Source of the DNA: an uncultured Collinsella sp.
GTDB taxonomy: Bacteria > Actinomycetota > Coriobacteriia > Coriobacteriales > Coriobacteriaceae
NCBI GenBank assembly: GCA_902492825.1
Contig: CABUMZ010000019.1
Location: forward strand, 1 to 19,501
DNA: 19,501 nt
Reading direction: 5' to 3'
Made by a program: the position numbers and the translations under genes. This document shows, in pieces, positions 1-5,930 of this stretch. Each line of letters begins with the position of its first letter. The first letter of the stretch is position 1. The notes beneath the pieces were generated by a model. That model saw only the letters and a list, made by a program, of their open reading frames with translations. It searched no databases and had not been told where the DNA came from.

Positions 1-21
1 TGACAATGTCCTGCTCATATT

Positions 22-43
22 AAAAGGAACGTCCCTAAGTTCC
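22..43 (-). terminator. Weak possible terminator downstream of ppx
   Basis: Read on the minus strand there is a 5-bp stem (GGAAC / GTTCC, arms at 39-43 and 26-30) with an 8-base loop, followed directly by TTTT. It lies about 75 bases past the ppx stop, beyond the 69-bp repeat, so it could end the divIC-ppx transcript. The stem is short, so the call is tentative. Confidence 0.3.
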
Positions 44-50
44 GACTATT

Positions 51-119
51 GAGTTGCGGTGGAATAGGAACTGTTTGGGCCTTGAAAGGACGATTTTAGT
101 CCGTATTTCACCGCAACTT
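51..119. repeat. 69-bp palindromic intergenic repeat, copy 1
   Basis: Outer arms 52-72 and 98-118 are inverted repeats: AGTTGCGGTG pairs with CACCGCAACT, and 18 of 21 positions match overall. A second copy of exactly the same length lies at 10961-11029. The outer 20 bases at each end are almost identical between copies while the central 20-25 bases have diverged, as expected for a palindromic repeat under selection or recent spread through its ends. The right end overlaps the stop codon of ppx (118-120). No transposase is nearby, so it would have to be a non-autonomous element, a REP/REPIN-like unit, or a structured RNA segment at gene 3' ends. Confidence 0.85.
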
Positions 120-1122
120 ATTTGAGGGGGCTGAGGCTTGGGGTCCAGGCGATGGTGGGGGCTTTGCCGTCGAGGACTTCGTTGATGGTGGCGGCCATGC
201 CAGCGAGCAGGCTGTTCTCGCTTACGGTGAGCGTCTGGTAACCACCGGCTCGCATGAGTTCGCGGATCACCACGGCGCCGGCCAAGATTACGCCCGCGCG
301 CTTGGGCTGCACGCCCGGCAGCGCGGCGATGCCATCCACGTCCAGCGCGGACATACGCTCGATAGCGGCCGAAATCTGTTCCATCGAAAGCTCGCGCAGG
401 TGCACAAAGCTCGAATCGTACGGCTCCAACTCGTGGACCAGCGCCACGAGCGTGGTGACGGTGCCACCCACCGCGACCAGGCGCTCGGCGCGCTCAAAAT
501 TGCTGGGCAGGCCCTCAAAATAGGTAGCGAACTGCTCGCCCGCCCAGTCGGCGGCGGCCGCAAGTTCACCGTCCGCAGGCGGCAGGGCCGAGAAGAAGCG
601 CTCCGTTACGCGACGGCATCCAATGTCCAGCGAGCGCGTGCCCTCCAGCGCAAAGATCCCTCGCTCCGGTGCGTACACGCCCGTCGCGAGCTCCGTGGAC
701 CCGCCGCCCGAATCGGCAACGATAATGCGCTCGCCGGCAAAGTCGTGCGCCACGCCAAAAAACGTCAGGCGCGCCTCGACCTCGCCCGGAATCACCTGTG
801 GCTCGAGCCCCAGCTCGCGCAGACCGTCCAACAGCAGCGCGGCGTTGGACGCATCACGCGCAGCGCTCGTGCACGTGGTGCAGATGCACGCGGCCCCAAA
901 GTCGCGCGCCTCGGCCACGAACATGCGGCACGCAGCGAGCACGCGTTCCACAGCCGCCTCGCAAAAGCGACCCGTCGCGTCGACGCCCTCACCCAAGTCT
1001 GTAATCTCGGTATGCTTGGACGATTCCACAATCGCCCCGGCCTCAACCTGCGCCAACACCAGTCGCGACGACACCGTTCCCAGGTCGATCGCCGCCACCT
1101 TATATCGTTTGCAATCTGCCAT
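118..1122 (-). CDS. ppx: Ppx/GppA family phosphatase (exopolyphosphatase / pppGpp phosphohydrolase)
   Basis: The 334-residue product belongs to the ASKHA-fold Ppx/GppA family, which hydrolyses terminal phosphate from polyphosphate or pppGpp in the cytoplasm. Visible landmarks are the N-terminal phosphate loop AAIDLGTVSSR (about 10-20), the acidic IPGEVEARL segment (111-119) that carries the catalytic glutamate, and the second nucleotide-binding loop DSGGGSTEL (137-145). It ends after the two ASKHA domains and lacks the C-terminal HD-type domain of the long Ppx proteins, so it is the short form common in actinobacteria. I chose ATG at 1122 because a strong GGAGGGG site precedes it; the open frame continues upstream only as arginine-rich nonsense through the divIC region. 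It lies 28 bases after the divIC-like stop, so the two are probably cotranscribed. The substrate (polyP or pppGpp) cannot be told from sequence. The stop codon sits inside the end of the 69-bp repeat. Confidence 0.88.
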   Translation of the reverse strand: MADCKRYKVAAIDLGTVSSRLVLAQVEAGAIVESSKHTEITDLGEGVDATGRFCEAAVERVLAACRMFVAEARDFGAACICTTCTSAARDASNAALLLDGLRELGLEPQVIPGEVEARLTFFGVAHDFAGERIIVADSGGGSTELATGVYAPERGIFALEGTRSLDIGCRRVTERFFSALPPADGELAAAADWAGEQFATYFEGLPSNFERAERLVAVGGTVTTLVALVHELEPYDSSFVHLRELSMEQISAAIERMSALDVDGIAALPGVQPKRAGVILAGAVVIRELMRAGGYQTLTVSENSLLAGMAATINEVLDGKAPTIAWTPSLSPLK

Positions 1123-1150
1123 TGCGGGCTCCCCTCCGGGCGCTACTCGC

Positions 1151-1912
1151 CTATTCGCCGCTGGACGCGACCGTCTGGCCCTCGACGCCGTTAAAACCAA
1201 ACAGCATATCGAGCGCCTGAATGTACCACGGCGCGTCCTTGCCGACTTTCTCGATCTCCTTGGCCACCTCGCTGGCCTTCTTGGCGTTTGACGACTTCTT
1301 GCTCGACGACGAGTCCGAATCATCATCCAGGCCCAGCACGTCGATCTTGGTCTCGCCGGGCATTACCAGGCCCAGGTCCTCGGTCGCCGCATCCTTAATG
1401 CCCTCCTCCGAGAGCAGTCTGTCGACGCTTTTTTGCAGCTCGTCGTTGTATTGCTCGCGAATCTCGACCTGCTTGGCCAGGATGTCGCTCGAGCGCTTGG
1501 CCACATACAGGTCGCGCACGGGGAAATACAGGCTCACGAGTGCCAGCGCCACGACGATACCGATGAACAGTACGCGCTGGGGTCCGTGGGTAAAGTCGTA
1601 AATCGCCTTGACCACCGCGTTGTCGTTGGCGTAGTGCATAAAGTCCGAGCCCGAAAGACGGCTCGAGGCCCTGCTCGACCTATCGTGCGTCTGAGCCGAG
1701 GGGCGCGATGCGTGCGACGAGCGCGACGGGCGCACCGGGCTGTCTGCCGAGGTATTCATTTGAGCACTGGGGCGCGAGGCACTCGTCGGGCGCTGCGCCG
1801 AGCGATCGGCGCCGGCGTAAGCGGACCCGCCGAGCTGCACCGTACGTGCGCGACGGGACGACGGCTCACGCGAACCGGCGGAATAGTACCTGTTGTCGTA
1901 AATCTGATCCAT
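1151..1912 (-). CDS. DivIC/FtsB-like septum formation initiator protein
   Basis: The 253-residue product has the bitopic layout of DivIC/FtsB cell-division proteins. There is a long cytoplasmic N-terminus rich in Ser, Arg and Ala (about 1-95, with RPSAQ repeated), one transmembrane helix (about 113-132, VLFIGIVVALALVSLYF), then a heptad-like coiled coil (about 140-170) and the conserved extracytoplasmic region near 171-190 (EEGIKDAATEDLGLVMPGE). The C-terminus adds an Asp/Ser/Lys-rich linker and a hydrophobic end. DivIC/FtsB bridges FtsL and FtsQ/DivIB at the septum. ATG at 1912 was chosen because it begins the recognisable product and follows an AAGG site; the upstream extension would run into the eno terminator. 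A promoter candidate lies at 1950-1977. The eno - divIC - ppx neighbourhood is common in Gram-positive bacteria and supports the call. The low-complexity tails are longer than in typical FtsB. Confidence 0.8.
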   Translation of the reverse strand: MDQIYDNRYYSAGSREPSSRRARTVQLGGSAYAGADRSAQRPTSASRPSAQMNTSADSPVRPSRSSHASRPSAQTHDRSSRASSRLSGSDFMHYANDNAVVKAIYDFTHGPQRVLFIGIVVALALVSLYFPVRDLYVAKRSSDILAKQVEIREQYNDELQKSVDRLLSEEGIKDAATEDLGLVMPGETKIDVLGLDDDSDSSSSKKSSNAKKASEVAKEIEKVGKDAPWYIQALDMLFGFNGVEGQTVASSGE

Positions 1913-1949
1913 GTGCGCCTTGTGCGGTTGAGGTTTGTTTGCGCTAAGT

Positions 1950-1977
1950 ATTCTAGTTATAGCACGAGCGCGCGCAA
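1950..1977 (-). promoter_or_regulatory. Candidate sigma-70 promoter for divIC-ppx
   Basis: On the minus strand TTGCGC (1972-1977) is followed by a 16-base spacer and TAGAAT (1950-1955), a 5/6 match to the -10 consensus. The start of transcription would fall about 30 bases before the divIC ATG and just after the eno terminator, which fits an independent transcription unit. Confidence 0.45.
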
Positions 1978-2002
1978 CGCCTTCGGCAGCCTTTGCTCGA
2001 CA

Positions 2003-2035
2003 TAAAAAAGGCGCTGAGCCACACGGCCCAGCGCC
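2003..2035 (-). terminator. Rho-independent terminator of eno
   Basis: A 7-bp GC-rich stem (GGCGCTG / CAGCGCC, 2029-2035 with 2010-2016) extends inward by three more pairs after one mismatch. On the minus strand it is followed by TTTTTT (2004-2009). It sits about 60 bases past the eno stop. Confidence 0.85.
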
Positions 2036-2097
2036 CAATGGCGGCCATCAGAAGTGGGCGGAGCCGAGTCAACCCCGCCCCCGCAACACCACTTGCC

Positions 2098-3387
2098 TTA
2101 GCGAATGTTGTAGAACGCGGTCTTACCGGCGTAGCGCGCGCTGCCCTCGAGCTCGTCCTCGATGCGGATGAGCTGATTGTACTTGGCGATACGGTCGCTG
2201 CGGCACGGGGCGCCCGACTTGATCTGGCCGGCATTGACGCCCACGACCAGGTCGGCGATCGTGGAATCCTCGGTCTCGCCGGAGCGGTGACTCACGATGC
2301 AGGCGTAACCGGCCTCCTTGGCGGTCTCGATGGCCTCGAGCGACTCGGTGAGCGTGCCGATCTGATTGACCTTGACCAGGATCGCGTTGGCGGCACCCAG
2401 CTCGATGCCCTTCTTGAGGCGCTCGGTGTTGGTGACGAACAGGTCGTCGCCCACCAGCTGCACCTTGTTGCCAATGCGGCGGGTAAGCTCAACCCAACCG
2501 TCCCAGTCCTCCTCGGCCATGCCGTCCTCGATGGAGATGATGGGATAGGTGTCGACGAGTTTCTCCCAGTAATCGACCATCTGGGCACTCTTGTACTCAA
2601 CACCCTCGCCCTTGAGCTCGTACATGCCGGTCTCGGCGTTGTAAAACTCGGTCGAGGCCGGGTCCATGGCGTACATGAAGTCGACGCCGGGCTTAAAGCC
2701 AGCCTTCTCGACGGCCTTGGTAATGTACTCGAACGGCTCAGCATTGGTCTTGAGGTTGGGCGCAAAGCCGCCCTCGTCGCCCACGCCGCCGCCCAGGCCG
2801 GCCTCGTGCAGCACGCCCTTGAGGGTGTGGTAGACCTCGGCGCACCAACGCAGGCCCTCGGCAAAGCTCGGGGCGCCCACCGGCATGATCATGAACTCCT
2901 GGAAGTCGACGTTATTGTCGGCATGCACGCCGCCGTTGAGAATGTTCATCATAGGTGTGGGCAGCAGGTGGGCGTTGACGCCACCCAGATACTGGTACAG
3001 CGAAAGACCCGCCGACTCGGCAGCGGCGCGGGCAACTGCCAGCGACACACCCAGAATGGCGTTGGCACCGAGATTGGTCTTGTTGGGGGTACCGTCCGCG
3101 GCAATCAGCGCGGCATCGACGGCGCGCTGGTCGAAGGCGTCGAGGCCCACGACGGCGTTAGCGCACTCGTTATTGACGTGCTCGACGGCCTGCGAAACGC
3201 CCTTGCCCAGGTAGCGACCCTTGTCGCCATCGCGCAGCTCGCAGGCCTCAAAGGCACCGGTCGAAGCGCCCGAAGGCACCATTGCGCGGCCAAAGCTACC
3301 GTCCTCGAGCACGACCTCGACCTCGACAGTGGGATTGCCGCGGCTGTCGAGCACCTCGCGACCGTAGACGTCCAAAATATCGCTCAT
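2098..3387 (-). CDS. eno: Enolase (phosphopyruvate hydratase)
   Basis: This 429-residue protein is full length for bacterial enolase, which converts 2-phosphoglycerate to phosphoenolpyruvate in glycolysis. The N-terminal DSRGNPTVEV motif (14-23), the mobile-loop SGASTG (39-44), the GVGDEGGF segment with the general-acid glutamate (E205), metal ligands D242, E287 (SIEDGM) and D314 (GDD), catalytic K339 in the signature ILVKVNQIGT, and the SHRSGE loop (366-371) are all present and intact. ATG at 3387 follows a clear GAGGGAG site. It has its own 5' region with a -10-like box and its own terminator, so it is probably monocistronic. Codon and base use match the neighbours. Confidence 0.98.
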   Translation of the reverse strand: MSDILDVYGREVLDSRGNPTVEVEVVLEDGSFGRAMVPSGASTGAFEACELRDGDKGRYLGKGVSQAVEHVNNECANAVVGLDAFDQRAVDAALIAADGTPNKTNLGANAILGVSLAVARAAAESAGLSLYQYLGGVNAHLLPTPMMNILNGGVHADNNVDFQEFMIMPVGAPSFAEGLRWCAEVYHTLKGVLHEAGLGGGVGDEGGFAPNLKTNAEPFEYITKAVEKAGFKPGVDFMYAMDPASTEFYNAETGMYELKGEGVEYKSAQMVDYWEKLVDTYPIISIEDGMAEEDWDGWVELTRRIGNKVQLVGDDLFVTNTERLKKGIELGAANAILVKVNQIGTLTESLEAIETAKEAGYACIVSHRSGETEDSTIADLVVGVNAGQIKSGAPCRSDRIAKYNQLIRIEDELEGSARYAGKTAFYNIR

Positions 3388-3440
3388 GTTGTCTCCCTCT
3401 CACTTGGAAACATAGTGGATGCAAGCGACCGGCTGACCGT

Positions 3441-3453
3441 GCACCGTCGGTGC
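3441..3453. promoter_or_regulatory. Small perfect palindrome in the eno 5' region
   Basis: GCACCG-T-CGGTGC is a perfect 13-base palindrome about 55 bases upstream of the eno ATG, downstream of the putative -10 box. It could be an operator or a small leader hairpin. Nothing else supports a function. Confidence 0.3.
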
Positions 3454-3486
3454 GCCTCCGTAAGTTAGCCATGTCGCACTTTTTGC

Positions 3487-3515
3487 ATTATGCCCTAAGT
3501 TAACCGAGGGATACA
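3487..3515 (-). promoter_or_regulatory. Candidate eno promoter
   Basis: On the minus strand CATAAT (3487-3492) is a 5/6 match to the -10 consensus in an AT-rich island that stands out from the surrounding GC-rich DNA. No good -35 lies at 16-18 bases (TGTATC at 3510-3515 is poor). It would give a leader of about 95 bases. Confidence 0.35.
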
Positions 3516-3524
3516 CTTGATTTT

Positions 3525-3572
3525 CGAAAAATTTAGCGGGAACGATGAGGCGTGTCAGCCCGTCATTCCCGC
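3525..3572 (-). terminator. Rho-independent terminator of the larC2-yfcE-mazG unit
   Basis: Minus-strand GCGGGAA (3566-3572) pairs with TTCCCGC (3536-3542). Inside are further short pairings (TGA/TCA, GGC/GCC). The stem is followed by TAAATTTTT. It begins only a few bases after the mazG stop. Confidence 0.6.
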
Positions 3573-3576
3573 AGTC

Positions 3577-4437
3577 TTACTCCTCCGCCTTTGCGGCATC
3601 CCACAGGTCGTTAAGGCCGTGGGTCGAAAGCTCGGCAAGATCCACGTGGGCGTCAGCCGCCATCTGCTCCATCGCAGCCCAGCGGCGGCGGAACTTGGCC
3701 GTGCTCGCGCGCAGGGCACTCTCGGCGTCAATCCCCTCTTTGCGCGCAACGTTGACTAGGGCAAAGAGCAGGTCGCCAAACTCCATCTCGCGCTCGGGCG
3801 AGCCGGGCTCCTCGGCCTCAAACTCGGCACGCTCCTCGGCGACCTCGTCCCACACATCCTGGACCGTCTCCCACTCAAAGCCCACGGCCGCCGCCTTGCG
3901 CGACACCTTCTGAGCTTGCATCAGCGCCGGCAGGTGCGTGGGCACGCCGTCGAGCAGGCCTTCGGGCGCAGCCTCGTCCGCCGCCACAGCCTTGTCCTTG
4001 GCAGCCTTCTCGGCAAGCTTGACCTCGTCCCAAATCTTGAGCACCTCGTCGGAGCTGTCGGCATCCGCATCGCCAAAGACGTGCGGATGGCGACGGATGA
4101 GCTTGGCGTCGATATCGTGCGCCACGTCGGCCAGCGTAAACTCTCCGGCGTCCGCCGCGATCTGCGCATGCAGTACGACCTGCATGAGCACGTCGCCCAG
4201 CTCCTCGCGCAGATGCGTGGCATCGTCGGCCTCGATGCAGTCGAGCGCCTCATAGGCCTCCTCGATCATATTTTTGCCAATGCTGCGGTGCGTCTGCTCG
4301 CGGTCCCACGGGCAGCCGTCGGGCTGACGCAGGCGCCAAATGGTCTGCACCAGATGCTGCAGCTCGGCCGACGCGTCGACCAGCGTGGACAGGTCGCGCG
4401 AGCCCTCGGCATTTTGCTGAGCCATGTGCTGCGCCAT
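3577..4437 (-). CDS. mazG: MazG nucleoside triphosphate pyrophosphohydrolase
   Basis: The 286-residue protein is the two-domain MazG, an all-alpha NTP pyrophosphatase that removes the beta-gamma diphosphate from (d)NTPs and helps clear non-canonical nucleotides. The first domain contains LRQPDGCPWDREQTH (36-50), the metal-binding EEAYE (59-63) and REELGDVLMQ (77-86), followed by the family hallmark RRHPHVFGD (115-123). A second, more diverged MazG domain runs from about 170 to the end, with WDEVAEERAE (196-205) and EFGDLLFALVN (219-229). It is slightly longer than E. coli MazG because of an Ala/Asp/Lys linker near 140-165. ATG at 4437 follows GGAGGAGGAA, which lies inside the end of the upstream yfcE-like gene; stop and start are two bases apart, so translation is probably coupled. 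Confidence 0.95.
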   Translation of the reverse strand: MAQHMAQQNAEGSRDLSTLVDASAELQHLVQTIWRLRQPDGCPWDREQTHRSIGKNMIEEAYEALDCIEADDATHLREELGDVLMQVVLHAQIAADAGEFTLADVAHDIDAKLIRRHPHVFGDADADSSDEVLKIWDEVKLAEKAAKDKAVAADEAAPEGLLDGVPTHLPALMQAQKVSRKAAAVGFEWETVQDVWDEVAEERAEFEAEEPGSPEREMEFGDLLFALVNVARKEGIDAESALRASTAKFRRRWAAMEQMAADAHVDLAELSTHGLNDLWDAAKAEE

Positions 4438-4439
4438 GG

Positions 4440-4988
4440 TTATTCCTCCTCCAGGATCACGTGACGGAACGCGCCGCCCTCGTAGATGCCGTAGCTGTGT
4501 GTACCGTCCTTGGGAATGCTCACGCTGCCGGGGTTGAAGAGCCACAGGCCCGGGTGCGCCTCGCTTGCCTCGTTAACCTTGATATGCGTGTGGCCGTAGA
4601 CGAGCGCGGAGCCTTCGGGCAGCGCGGGCACGTGGTCGACGCTGTTGTGCATACCGGCGCCAAAAACGTGGCCGTGTGTCAAGAACAGCTCGCGGCCGGC
4701 CTCGTCGAACAACGTGGCGTAGTTGGCCATGACGGGAAAGTCGAGCACCATCTGGTCGACCTCGGCGTCGCAGTTGCCGCGCACCGCGATGATGCGGTCG
4801 GCCAGGGCGTTGAGCAGCGGAATCACGCGCTTGGGGGCGTAGTCGCGCGGCAGGTCGTTACGCGGGCCGTGGTAGAGCAGGTCGCCCAGCAGCACGATGC
4901 GGTCGGGCTGCTCGGATTCGATGGCAGCGCAGAGGCGCTCGGCCCAGTATGCCGAGCCATGGATGTCGGAGGCGATGAGGGATTTCAT
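4440..4988 (-). CDS. yfcE: YfcE/MJ0936-type metallophosphodiesterase
   Basis: This 182-residue calcineurin-like phosphoesterase has all the metal ligands of the YfcE group: D8 and H10 in SDIHG, D36 in LLGDLLYHGPR, N72 in RGNCD, H105 in THGH, and H133/H135 in YGHTH. It ends with the conserved NPGSVS...SYGIYE region. Related enzymes hydrolyse phosphodiesters in vitro; the physiological substrate is uncertain. It is a single compact domain of normal size. ATG at 4988 (MKSLIASDIHG) was chosen over the upstream start because an AAAGGACT site precedes it and the extra residues are not family-like. It sits between the LarC-domain gene (73 bases upstream) and mazG (2 bases downstream). Confidence 0.93.
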   Translation of the reverse strand: MKSLIASDIHGSAYWAERLCAAIESEQPDRIVLLGDLLYHGPRNDLPRDYAPKRVIPLLNALADRIIAVRGNCDAEVDQMVLDFPVMANYATLFDEAGRELFLTHGHVFGAGMHNSVDHVPALPEGSALVYGHTHIKVNEASEAHPGLWLFNPGSVSIPKDGTHSYGIYEGGAFRHVILEEE

Positions 4989-5061
4989 GGGGAGTCCTTT
5001 CGAAGCGGAGTTGATGGGGGCTGAATACGGGGTCCGGCGGATGTGGAGCCCATCTACCGTG

Positions 5062-5547
5062 TTACTCAAATCGCAGCGCCGCGCTCTGAGCCGCCTGCAT
5101 CACGCGTTGGAGCGGCGCGCCATGCTCGCGGGCAAGGCGAGCACAGTCCTCGTACTCGGGAGCCGCACGTTCACTGCCATCGGGCAGGGTCGCCACCTTA
5201 ACGGATACCTCGCCCCAAGGCGTCGTCACCTGCTCGAATCGGCGCGGCAGGCAAACGCGTTCCATCACCTGGCGACGAACGGCGTTGGTCGTGGTTTCCA
5301 AAAAGATAATCGTCTGCAGGCGTTCGATATCCTCATGCGAGCAAATCACCTGCAACTGCCATCCGGGGCGGCCCTTTTTGCAGTAGAGGGGCAGCCAGTG
5401 CACCTCGCGGGCGCCGGCCTCGCGCAGGCGGTCGGCGGCGTAGGCGAGCACCTCGGGCGACGCGTCATCGATGTCGCACTCCAGCTTGACGATAGTTTCG
5501 GGCGCATCGGTCTCGCGGGACAGCGGAGATGTACTTCCACGTTGCAT
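5062..5547 (-). CDS. Stand-alone LarC C-terminal domain protein (nickel-pincer cofactor insertase family)
   Basis: The 161-residue product matches the C-terminal part of LarC (DUF111 family), the CTP-dependent nickel insertase that completes the nickel-pincer nucleotide cofactor of lactate racemase. Visible family landmarks are KLECDIDDASPEVLAY (21-36), the KKGRPG strand-turn (57-62), the LETTTNAVRR segment (83-92), TPWGEVSVKVA (109-119) and PEYEDCARLA (130-139). The larger LarC N-terminal region is absent: upstream DNA (5548-5930) holds no coding sequence, and neither larB nor larE is in the window. ATG at 5547 follows GGAAAGGATT. In Lactiplantibacillus plantarum LarC is made from two reading frames, LarC1 and LarC2, by frameshifting; here only the LarC2 part exists, as an apparently intact gene with normal codon use. 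It may act with a LarC1 encoded elsewhere or have a different role. Confidence 0.75.
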   Translation of the reverse strand: MQRGSTSPLSRETDAPETIVKLECDIDDASPEVLAYAADRLREAGAREVHWLPLYCKKGRPGWQLQVICSHEDIERLQTIIFLETTTNAVRRQVMERVCLPRRFEQVTTPWGEVSVKVATLPDGSERAAPEYEDCARLAREHGAPLQRVMQAAQSAALRFE

Positions 5548-5651
5548 ACGGTCCGAATCCTTTCCGCACGGGCTCGTTTTATTCACCCAAACGCTAGCAC
5601 ATCGGACGTGGCACAGGCGTGACTTTCGTCCGTCGCCGCCCTCACCCCTAT

Positions 5652-5721
5652 CCAAACGTGTACGTCAGCCTCCAAACATGTCATTTTTTGTCGGTTTTGG
5701 AGGCTGAGGTACACGTTTTGG
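5652..5721. repeat. 70-bp near-perfect inverted repeat
   Basis: The left arm 5652-5677 and right arm 5694-5721 are reverse complements except for one mismatch and two single-base bulges: both read CCAAA(A)CGTGTAC, one base, TCAGCCTCCAAA(A)C. The 16-base centre is AT-rich. A partial CCAAAC(A/G)TGT word occurs twice within the left half. It lies between divergent genes, so it is not needed as a terminator for either; a REP-like or miniature mobile element, or a regulatory cruciform/RNA hairpin, fits better. Confidence 0.75.
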
Positions 5722-5861
5722 AGCGAGGCCGCACACGATCAGAATTGCGCCCGCACTCCGTCCACCACAAAGTTCGCCGCACTCAACAATTTTGGACTTT
5801 CTACGCAGTTCATCGACCAAAAATTACCCTCGGCATACTTACCCGCTGCACGATGTTACTC

Positions 5862-5881
5862 TAGTTACATTTGGCTAACTA
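5862..5881. promoter_or_regulatory. Operator-like palindrome upstream of cydDC
   Basis: TAGTTA-N8-TAACTA is a perfect 6+6 palindrome with helical-turn spacing, 50 bases before the cydDC start in an AT-rich patch. The spacing suits a dimeric regulator. It does not match the FNR or NsrR consensus sequences I know, so the regulator is unknown. Confidence 0.4.
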
Positions 5882-5930
5882 AGCGGCTGCCGAGGACCCC
5901 GCCCGGCACCGTTACGGCATAGGAGGTTTC

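Larger units (their letters stand above)
5548..5930. other. Divergent intergenic region between larC2 (minus) and cydDC (plus)
   Basis: No coding sequence is convincing here; the open frames are short and carry no family signal. The stretch holds the 5' regions of both divergent genes, a long inverted repeat (5652-5721) and a short operator-like palindrome (5862-5881). It is more AT-rich than the flanking genes, particularly 5760-5880, as expected for promoter DNA. I could not place a convincing -35/-10 pair on either strand. Confidence 0.6.

Noticed and set aside
3403..3427. TTGGAAACATAG upstream of eno recurs upstream of hisZG (about 19316-19327), each followed by CAAGCG, suggesting a shared regulatory box.
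   Set aside because: Shared words of about 12 bases are expected several times by chance in a window this size, and the gap between the two blocks differs.
1993..3468. A 491-residue plus-strand open frame across eno.
   Set aside because: It is the antisense shadow of a perfect enolase gene, produced by high GC and biased codon use; it resembles no protein family.
3461..3471. TGGCTAACTTA upstream of eno (minus strand) resembles TGGCTAACTAA upstream of cydDC.
   Set aside because: The match is short, one base differs, and only the cydDC site forms a palindrome.
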